NCBI GenBank assembly: GCA_946185535.1
Contig: CAMHJX010000014.1
Span: 24,482-88,481, forward strand
Length of the DNA stretch: 64,000 nt
Reading direction: 5' to 3'
Origin: an uncultured Bacteroidales bacterium
Lineage (GTDB): Bacteria > Bacteroidota > Bacteroidia > Bacteroidales > F082
Below are positions 31,819 through 40,100 of this stretch, one piece after another. Every line of letters begins with the position of its first letter. Position 1 is the stretch's first letter. The notes below the pieces were generated by a model. It was not told the DNA's origin. It did not search any database and was given only the letters and a program-made list of their open reading frames with translations. The position numbers and the translations under genes are program-made.

Positions 31819-33507
31819 TCATTTTTCGTTCCACCACACTCGGGTCTGACGCGTGTCGCCATGCGACATTCTTGCCAATTCCTTGGTGTAGTTCTCATAA
31901 TTGTATTCGATTTCCTTCTGGGGATATTCCATGCGGAACGAAGTCAGCTTGGCATGGTCGGTGGTGGTCGGTGTCGCCATGGTGCGGCGTGCCAAGGCCC
32001 AGGCTTCCCAAGGCTGACGGAAGAGGTTGAGCCAACGCTGTTGATAGATGAGCTCCAGATAAGCCTCGTTAGAATAATCGAAGTCGAAGTTCATATACAC
32101 GGCATTGTTCATCACATTAGAAGCCATATTGTTACAGTAAGACCAGATATCCAGGCTCCCAATATAGCTGGTATACTCTGGATAGAAAAAGGTCCAACGA
32201 CTTGTGTTTTGGGGCATGTGGGTCCAAAATAGACAAGACTGGTAGATGCCTTGGAAGATCATCTGGTCAAGGTCCATGCCCGAGAGGGTGATGCCGCCGA
32301 TGCCGCGTGCGCCAATCTCAGCCTTCATGAAAAGCACATCGGCATAGGTAACCAGGATTTGCGGCACATATTTCTCATCACGGGTGAGATAGTAGTTGAA
32401 GGGCGAGAAGAGGCACGAAGGGCCTTTGAAGGTATAGTTGCCGTCGCGGCTCTGGGCGTAGGGAGAACCTCCTTCGGTGGGCGTCTCGAGAGTGCGTATC
32501 TGCGGGTAAGGCCGCCAGGCACCGTCGGGGAAGCTGTCGTTTTTGTGGCTCGTATCGAAGAAGAGGTAGGTACGGTAGTCGAAGATGCCGCTACCGTCCA
32601 TGTCGTCGGTCGAAGAGAGACAGCTCCAGATGGTCTCGCCCATGCGCAGATGCTTATGTTCGCGGAACGACCAGTTGTTGTCCCAACTCGTACCTAATAC
32701 ACTAGGCCACAAACAGATGCCTCCTCCCGTAACTCCACCACCCGATGTACTTATTTTGGAGTAGATATAGTTGTAGGCCTCCACCAACAAAGGCGTGGCG
32801 TAATCGGGGTCCTTGTCATACATACGCAGACCGTGACGCAGGATGAGCGAGTTAGCAAACTCGGCCCAAAGCGTGTAGTCGTTGTTGAGCAGCACTTCGT
32901 AGGGCAGCTTGTAATACTCGTTGCCGCTAGCGGTGGTGACGGAGTCAGCATGCAAGAGGTCACGCGACCAAACCAGCTCTTCCAAAAGCGATTTGTAGAT
33001 GCTCTCTTGGGTATCCCATTCAGGTTTCATTGTTGCCTGTGAAGAGGCATTTTCCCAGATTCGCCCAGCTTGAGTATAAGGCATGTCACCGAAGATATCT
33101 GTGACTTTAAAGGTCTGGTAAGCTTTCAGTATGTTGAGTTGGGCGCGTACTTTGTCACATACGGCACTGTCGGCCTGCTCCTCGCAGTAGCTGTCGAAAC
33201 GCCTCTCCAGCTCACGGATATTGGACAACATGAGATAGTAGTCGGACCAAACATTTGAGGTTCCTATTTGGGAGTTGCCCCAAGCCTCAGATGTCAGGGC
33301 ACCGAGTTCCGTTTCGGGATACCAAATCTCGTTTTGCAGGTAGAACTGCTCGTTCATGCTCTGCTGCAAGGAACTGACCACGCCATTAAACAAGGCCTCG
33401 ACGGTCGTCCCCGTTGGCGAGAACGGATTTTGGTTCATCTCTTCGAAGTTCTTTGTACATGATGCCAAGGCAAATACTGCACAAACTATAAATAAGCTTC
33501 TTTTCAT
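31819..33507 (-). CDS. SusD/RagB-family outer-membrane lipoprotein
   Basis: 562 aa. Lipobox ALASC17, followed by TKNFEEMNQNPFSPTG, the opening typical of the SusD-like 2 subgroup. TPR-like helices include LNILKAYQTFKVTDIFGDMPYTQAG, the most conserved SusD block, and the C-terminus has LIYQQRWLNLFRQPWEAWALARR. It is the surface lid that captures the ligand for its SusC partner, encoded immediately upstream. The paired operon gene for a PNGase F-like enzyme suggests an N-glycan or glycoprotein ligand, but the SusD sequence alone does not show this. Confidence 0.93.
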   Translation of the reverse strand: MKRSLFIVCAVFALASCTKNFEEMNQNPFSPTGTTVEALFNGVVSSLQQSMNEQFYLQNEIWYPETELGALTSEAWGNSQIGTSNVWSDYYLMLSNIRELERRFDSYCEEQADSAVCDKVRAQLNILKAYQTFKVTDIFGDMPYTQAGRIWENASSQATMKPEWDTQESIYKSLLEELVWSRDLLHADSVTTASGNEYYKLPYEVLLNNDYTLWAEFANSLILRHGLRMYDKDPDYATPLLVEAYNYIYSKISTSGGGVTGGGICLWPSVLGTSWDNNWSFREHKHLRMGETIWSCLSSTDDMDGSGIFDYRTYLFFDTSHKNDSFPDGAWRPYPQIRTLETPTEGGSPYAQSRDGNYTFKGPSCLFSPFNYYLTRDEKYVPQILVTYADVLFMKAEIGARGIGGITLSGMDLDQMIFQGIYQSCLFWTHMPQNTSRWTFFYPEYTSYIGSLDIWSYCNNMASNVMNNAVYMNFDFDYSNEAYLELIYQQRWLNLFRQPWEAWALARRTMATPTTTDHAKLTSFRMEYPQKEIEYNYENYTKELARMSHGDTRQTRVWWNEK

Positions 33508-33565
33508 GGTGATTCTATTCTTTTTGACGCGAGACTTCGGGACACGGGACTCCGGGACATTGTCC

Positions 33566-33597
33566 GTCTCGCAGTCTCGTAGTCTCGCAGTCTCGTG
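33566..33597. repeat. Tandem GTCTCG repeat between susC and susD
   Basis: Four tandem units of GTCTCG(C/T)AG in the 120-base gap. The preceding bases contain GACGCGAGACTTCGGGAC and related segments in inverted sense, so the gap can also fold on itself. Confidence 0.75.
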
Positions 33598-33627
33598 TCA
33601 TATTGTTTTGCATTGTTTTGTGATTAA

Positions 33628-36600
33628 TTACAAACTGACTTTAAGGTTTATCATAAAGGATCGTGAGCCTGGATAGGAGGCATACTCGAGGCCTTGGGCG
33701 TTGCCTGAGCCTTGGGTGCCTTCGGGGTTGATATTGTCAGGCAAGGTCTTGTAGAAATAGAACAGGTCACGACCCACGAGGGAGATGGATGCCTGCTTGA
33801 AGAAGTTCTGCTTGTCGAGCCACTTACGAGGGAAGTCGTAGGTCAACGAAAGTTCACGCATCTTGATCCAAGTGTTGTTCACGATGCCAGGGGTGCTGAG
33901 GATATTGCCCCAGCCACCGAAGTTGGGCATGTATTTGTAGAGGTAATGCACCACATGGTCGTTCTCAACGGCCTCGCCCGTCTCGGTGTTGATGCAATAA
34001 CCCGGCAGAATGATGCCGTAATTACCGAGCAGCTCACCGTTTTCTTCATAGGGCAAACCGTTGCCTTCACGTTCATAAAGGGTTTCGGGGCTTTGGCCGG
34101 TCTGCATACCCACCACATAGGAGGCGCAATAGATCTGACCTCCCAGCTTGGCATCGACCAAAGCATAGAGCGACCAGTTCTTATAGGAAGCCCTCATGTT
34201 GATACCGCCCGTCACCAAAGGTGCGCAGTTGCCAACCGGTACGCGGTTGTCGGTCTTCAGATAAGTGGTACCCGTCTCATTGAGCAAAGGCATGGGTTTG
34301 CCATTGGCATCGTAGAATGGTCCCACGACGGAGCCATCGGGCATGGTGTATTCATACACATAATCCCATCCGTAGATGGTGCCGTACTCCTCCCCTTCTT
34401 CCACGGCAATGGCAGGGCCATTGGAGCCCCAAATCTCGGAAAGCAGGTACATGTCGGAGCCTGCCAGGTCGACAATACGATTCTTGTTGCGGGCGAGGTT
34501 CATGCCCACCTGAACGCCATAATCCTTGCCTTGGGCAATGTCGTAAGTCAAAATGGCCTCAATACCCTTGTTGGTCACCACACCTGTGTTAATGGTCACG
34601 TTGTTGGCACCCGATGAGGGAGCAAGCGGCGAGGAAAGGATCTGGTCCCAAGAATAGATGTCGTAATAAGTGAAGTCCATATTGAACCTCGCACCCAATC
34701 CGAGATCGAAGCCTAACTCATAGGCGCGTTGACGTTGGGGCTTCAGCTCCAAAGGCGGCACAACGGTAGGCAAGGCGGCCGACAGCTGATGACCAAAAGA
34801 GCCTGTACTGTAGGTATAAGTTAGCTGGTACGGATCGGTGTCGCTGGCGGTCTGTGCCCACGAACCGCGTAACTTGAGGTAATTCACCGGACCCCAGTTC
34901 CAGTTCTTGAAAGCCGAGGTCGGGATAAAACTCAAGGTGGCGGAGGGATAGAAATAGCTGTTGTTGGTGATGGGCAAGGTCGACGACCAGTCGTTACGAC
35001 CTGTAACATCCAAGAACAACCAATCGCTGTAGCTCATGTTGAAGAAGGCATAAACCGAGTTGACTTGCTTCTCCCACCGTGACTCACCAAAGGTGCGTTC
35101 CGTGGCGTTGGAGTAGTTGCTTATAGCGTACAGATTGGCATAAGCCCATTTACCCGAAGTGCCATTGAGGCCGTCGCGGTAACCATAATACTGTTCGCCA
35201 CCCATTGAGAAGCGTACATTGAACTTCGAGCCAAATATCTTGTCCTTGTAAGCGGTGAGCAGGAAGTCCATGTCTCGAGTTACTGAATTCGACTTGCTCT
35301 TCGAGTAGTAGCCACCCGCCATGCCGTCGAGGGTGGTGGGCTTATGCTTGGTAGTGTAGTCGTCGGCAGTCCAGTCCAAGGCTACCTTTGCGGAAGCACT
35401 CAACCAAGGCGTGATGTCGTACATCAGGCGGACGGAGCCGTACATCTTGTCGCGGTCGAGGGTGGTATTGTTGTTGTAGAATGTCCAGAATGTACTGTTG
35501 TAGATGTACATATAAGGATAACCGTCAAACTGGTTCATCGTACCGTCTTCATTTTCGTATGAAGTGACCTCAAGGCCTTTCCAACTACGAGGCCAGCTGT
35601 AAAGCAAACCTTTGTTGAAGTTGCTGTTTGACTCACCGATTTCAGGCGAGTTGAGGCGGAAGTAGTCTAAATAGTTAAACGAAACATCGACCTTGATTTT
35701 CTCTGATACATTAATCAAGGTACCTACATTGACTGTGGTCTGCTTCAGGTTGCAGTTGTCGATGATGGCGTCGGTGCGTGAGTCGGTGAAAGAGACGCGG
35801 ACGCTACCGAAGTCACCGGCATTTTGGAAGGCCACATTGTGGTTCATCGTGTGACCATTCTTGAAGAGCATCTTCAGGTTGTCAGGCTGGGGGTCGTATT
35901 TCCGCACCTCGCCGTCCCACCAAAGAACGCTCTCGCCGTTCATCGCAGGGCCCCAGCTTTGGGCGCCGCCGTAGTAGCCGAAGGTGGTGTTGGTAGGTTC
36001 GCCGGCAGGACCATTATCGACGCTATAAATGCCTGGATATTCATAGACTTGGTTTCCATTTTCATCCGTCATACCCTCAATGGGTTTCAAAGAGGGCGTG
36101 CTGAAAGTGATAGGTCCTCCTGCACCATATTTGTTTTGCACATCGCGATAGAGATAAGGCGTAGTGATCTTGAAACCAGCCGAATAACTGATGCCGAGAC
36201 CACGTTGCTTTGAGCCTTTCTTGGTAGTGATGAGCACCACACCGTTGCCGCCACGCGAACCGTAAAGAGCGGCAGCCGTGGGGCCTTTCAGGATGTCGAG
36301 ACTCTCTATGTCCTCCTGGTTGATGTTATTAAGGGCGGTACCCCAGTCGCGACCACCGCTCCAATCGGTGACACCACCTTCGTTGGTCATCGGCACACCA
36401 TCGACCACGATGAGGGGTTGGTTGTCGCCAAAGATGCTGTTGTTACCACGGATGGTGATACGCGAAGAACTACCGTCAACGCCATTGGGGTTGATGATCT
36501 GCACACCTGCCGAACGTCCGCTCAAGGCGCTGATGACACTTCCCGAACCTGACTTAGCAATCAGTTCGCCACCGATTTCCTCGGTAGCATAGCCTAATTC

Positions 36601-36960
36601 GCGTTTCTGTCGTTTGATGCCAAGGGCGGTAACCACCACATCATCAAGCGTTTGTGAGTCAACCTCAAGGGTGACATTGATTTTGTTCTTGCCTTTGATG
36701 GCCACTTCCTTGGTCTTGTAGCCAACAAAGCTGAACACCAGCACATCCTTGCCATCGGCATTCAAACTGTAGTTGCCATCCATGTCGGTCACGGTTCCAT
36801 TAGACGAATTCTTCACCTGAATGGTGACGCCTGGCAAACCGTAGCCATCATCGCTTGACACGACTTTACCGCTCACCGTAATGCTTTGTGCAATAGCGGC
36901 AAACGGGGTCATTAATGCAAGCAAAAATAGGAATAGTAGAGTTTTTCTGTTCATACACAT
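33628..36960 (-). CDS. SusC/RagA-family TonB-dependent outer-membrane transporter
   Basis: 1110 aa. Signal peptide to about residue 25; an ATG two codons downstream is an equally good start. Residues 27-110 are the CarboxypepD-regulatory domain (ITVSGKVVSSDDGYGLPGVTI, then FSFVGYKTKEV). A TonB-box-like region DDVVVTALG and the plug (RSAGVQIINPNGVDGSSSRI, LYGSRGGNGVVLITTKKG) follow, and then the 22-stranded barrel ending SFMINLKVSL. It imports oligosaccharides or peptides using TonB energy, with the adjacent SusD as lid. It is the first gene of the susC-susD-PNGase operon. Confidence 0.95.
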   Translation of the reverse strand: MCMNRKTLLFLFLLALMTPFAAIAQSITVSGKVVSSDDGYGLPGVTIQVKNSSNGTVTDMDGNYSLNADGKDVLVFSFVGYKTKEVAIKGKNKINVTLEVDSQTLDDVVVTALGIKRQKRELGYATEEIGGELIAKSGSGSVISALSGRSAGVQIINPNGVDGSSSRITIRGNNSIFGDNQPLIVVDGVPMTNEGGVTDWSGGRDWGTALNNINQEDIESLDILKGPTAAALYGSRGGNGVVLITTKKGSKQRGLGISYSAGFKITTPYLYRDVQNKYGAGGPITFSTPSLKPIEGMTDENGNQVYEYPGIYSVDNGPAGEPTNTTFGYYGGAQSWGPAMNGESVLWWDGEVRKYDPQPDNLKMLFKNGHTMNHNVAFQNAGDFGSVRVSFTDSRTDAIIDNCNLKQTTVNVGTLINVSEKIKVDVSFNYLDYFRLNSPEIGESNSNFNKGLLYSWPRSWKGLEVTSYENEDGTMNQFDGYPYMYIYNSTFWTFYNNNTTLDRDKMYGSVRLMYDITPWLSASAKVALDWTADDYTTKHKPTTLDGMAGGYYSKSKSNSVTRDMDFLLTAYKDKIFGSKFNVRFSMGGEQYYGYRDGLNGTSGKWAYANLYAISNYSNATERTFGESRWEKQVNSVYAFFNMSYSDWLFLDVTGRNDWSSTLPITNNSYFYPSATLSFIPTSAFKNWNWGPVNYLKLRGSWAQTASDTDPYQLTYTYSTGSFGHQLSAALPTVVPPLELKPQRQRAYELGFDLGLGARFNMDFTYYDIYSWDQILSSPLAPSSGANNVTINTGVVTNKGIEAILTYDIAQGKDYGVQVGMNLARNKNRIVDLAGSDMYLLSEIWGSNGPAIAVEEGEEYGTIYGWDYVYEYTMPDGSVVGPFYDANGKPMPLLNETGTTYLKTDNRVPVGNCAPLVTGGINMRASYKNWSLYALVDAKLGGQIYCASYVVGMQTGQSPETLYEREGNGLPYEENGELLGNYGIILPGYCINTETGEAVENDHVVHYLYKYMPNFGGWGNILSTPGIVNNTWIKMRELSLTYDFPRKWLDKQNFFKQASISLVGRDLFYFYKTLPDNINPEGTQGSGNAQGLEYASYPGSRSFMINLKVSL

Positions 36961-36982
36961 AACGTTTATAAATCTTTGGGGA

Positions 36983-37016
36983 CAAAAATAGGAATAATTC
37001 TCATTACTCGGGCAAA
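36983..37016 (-). promoter_or_regulatory. Promoter of the susCD-PNGase operon
   Basis: TATTTTTG (-7) at 36983-36990 and TTTG (-33) at 37013-37016, spacer 22, about 23 bases upstream of the susC start codon. Confidence 0.55.
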
Positions 37017-37048
37017 AAATGAAAAATAACGCCTATCTGTCAAAATAA

Positions 37049-37155
37049 TGGCAGCCGTTGTAGTTCAACAGCGGCTGCCATATTATCGGCTGCCACAATG
37101 TGACAGCTTTACAATGAAATTCTGTTGCGGCTGCCACAGTGTGACAGCCCTACAA
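37049..37155. repeat. Cluster of three GGCTGCC-type palindromes
   Basis: A strong hairpin at 37049-37080 (TGGCAGCCG..CGGCTGCCA) is followed by two direct copies of a smaller palindrome, GGCTGCCACAATGTGACAGC (from 37088) and GGCTGCCACAGTGTGACAGC (from 37129), each trailed by TTTACAA or CCTACAA. It fills the 202-base gap between the BspA-like gene and susC, and probably ends transcription of the former. Confidence 0.75.
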
Positions 37156-37162
37156 ACCGAAA

Positions 37163-40100
37163 TCAATCAATAACGATTCTCTGGGTTTTCACGTCGTTAC
37201 CATTAATCAGGCGAAGGACATAAACGCCAGGTGTCATTCCGTTTGTAGAGACGCGATTCATCGCGTCTCCCTTGATCGAAACAAGGATGCGCCCCGTAAC
37301 GTCCACAATTTGCAGCACGGCACCAGCCTCGGCATCCGTGACAATAATGTTCCCATTGTTAATAAAGGCAAAGGTCCCTGAGCCTGTCGAAGGGCCGTCC
37401 GTCTCAATGGCATTGAACACCAAGCGGAAACGCGAAGCATAATCGCTCGTCTTGGCATCAAAGGAATAACTCGGTTCAACCAGCAAATCCACATCCGCAC
37501 CGATGAGGTTGTCGATAAGATGCAGATAGTCAAATTCCATGTTGTCAGTGTTAACATTAATAGTGTAAGTACCGTCCTTAGCAGCCTTGAAATTAACAGG
37601 CTGCTCGTTGCCCTCACAAGGCACGATGGCGATTTCCTGATGGTTTTGTGTGGCGAACACCTTGGTACGCTGTTCTTTGAGTGACAATTTCTCCAAAGGC
37701 TCACCCTCCATCTTCACAATGAGGCGGTCGATGAGTTTGCCATGGTCCGAAAGTTCCACACGGATGGATCCGCTTCCATTTGCCTTTATGCCGCGACCCG
37801 GATTGAAGGTGACAGAAGCCCTTTCGCCTGTGGCCTTCACGAAGAAGCCTTCGGCGGGTTGCAATGGATTATCCTCGTTGATTTCGCTTACGATAAGGTT
37901 ATCGTGCGTTTCATTCAGCTGATAGCAGCCTTCGGCCACATTAGTGCTGCCGTAGGTCGTGACATTATGTACAAACGGATTGCCCACGAGATTGAAGCCT
38001 TTCAGTTGTCCTGCTGATTCGGTATAACTCAATGGAACGCTCACTGCGGCAGAACCGCTCTCAAGTTCACCGACGAATGAAAAAGAAGCATTGTTTGTTG
38101 CACTTTGGTCTGATGTTCCATAGAGCCTGAAAGCAAAGCCGACACCTTGTTCTGTTCCACCATCTAAAGCATAATTCCATGAACCCTGCCAGTATTGTAA
38201 TCCATTTCCTGTATTCTCCGTATTAGGAATGGCTACAGGAATACCCCAAGTCCCCCCAGTCAATTTCCACACTAAATAATAGCAGCCAACTTCAAGTTCA
38301 ATATTCAAGTTGTCTGCTGTAATTTTCATTATTGGTTTATTCGTGGCAAAAGTGTTGTCTGTTCTATAACAATTGGTCCAATTGGTGACTGTCAAAATAT
38401 TAGAATCCATGTCGCCCCAAATAGGTTGTCCACCATTCATTGGATTGCCATCGTAGATTTGGGCATATAAACCAGTAAATGTAGAAATGGTGTCAGAATT
38501 TGTCTGGAAAGCATAAACTTCTATGCCATTTATAACTGTGGTAGTATTTATGATAAAGTCATCAGCTAACTTTTGTGTTGCATTAAAACCAGTTGTACCT
38601 TGCGAGCCTTGCAGAACCGAAGCATCGTGCCCGTCAATCAAGCCTCGATCTGTTACATAGACAGCTTGGTCGAACACACAGTTTTGAACGCCACTATTAG
38701 CATACAGATACCCCTTCCCCGCCTCCAACTGGTTGAAATTGTTTGCTGTATATTCTTGGTTCATCCAGTAATGTGTAGGCTCGTCGTAATAATACAAGTC
38801 GTAATCATTGTTGAGCAAATTCATTACCGAAGCCACATAGCCTGTATCGACAAGCGGGAAAGAAATCAAGTTCCAACCGTCATTCGTCGCATCGTAGGCA
38901 TCCACCGTTTTTCTCACCGTGGCCATGACACCTTCGCTGTGATGGACAACCTGTCCACCGTCTTCAATCACAAGACCGAATGGATTAGGCGAACCAAGCG
39001 TTTGGTCAACGGTGAGTATCGCGTTCGGCATCACGGTCACCACATGGTTACCATAATTATAGATTGACCCGACATTGACATCCGTATCAATGATTACATC
39101 GGACTGAATATCAATGCCCATCGTGTCAGTAGGCACGCCTTCGGGTTCCCAATTGGCGGGGTCAGACCATACAATTGTACCACCGCCACCCGTAAAGCAT
39201 TTCATAGGTTCAAAATTGGCAACCATAACCTTGTCCTCGTCAATTGTGAACGCATAACTATGTATTTGTGTGACCACTTCACCGTTGCATGTCCAGTTGA
39301 GGAAACGGCAGCCTCTGTTGGGTATGGCTCTCACAATGCATATCGTGGTGTTGCAATCGGGTTGTTGCACGATGACAGCCCTTCCCAAATGTTCAGGGTT
39401 GGCTTTCGCGACAAGAAAATACTCCGATTCTGTGTAATTAGTGAATTCCGACCAATACTCCGCTACTTCATAGTCCTCTTGGAAACCACATGGTACACCT
39501 ACAGGAATTCCTCTATCAATGCCAAAGAAAGCATCTTCCCCTCCTACAATTGGCGGCACCTCAATGTATGACCTGATAAACTGGAAACCTCGACAACCGT
39601 AAAATGCCCTATCATCAATGTTATTCACCGAACTGGGTATTTCCAGTTTGCCAATCAACCCCATATTCGTAGTACTATTATAGAACGCCCCGTATCCTAT
39701 AGTTCCCACTGCATCGCCCAGAACTAATTGACAATGTTGAGAATTATGATTGGCAAAAGCATAAATAGGTATTTGAGTGACATTATCTCCGATAACAATT
39801 TCATTCAAGGAAGTATTATTATAGAATACAAAATAATATTGGCCTTCTGCTTCGACATACCCCATATTCTCACAATTAGAAGCATTAAAATGAATTGATG
39901 TAATGCTTCTACAATTGCTAAAAGACGCTGCACCAACAGAAGTCACAGAATTGGGAATTATAAGGTCACCTGTGAAGTTTCCATAATAGAACATATAATT
40001 CGGAATCCTTTGTACATTATTGCCTATCACAAGATTGCCACCACAACCATAAAATGGTTCATAAGAACTATTAGAAAGATCATTGCAATTTGTAGGATTA

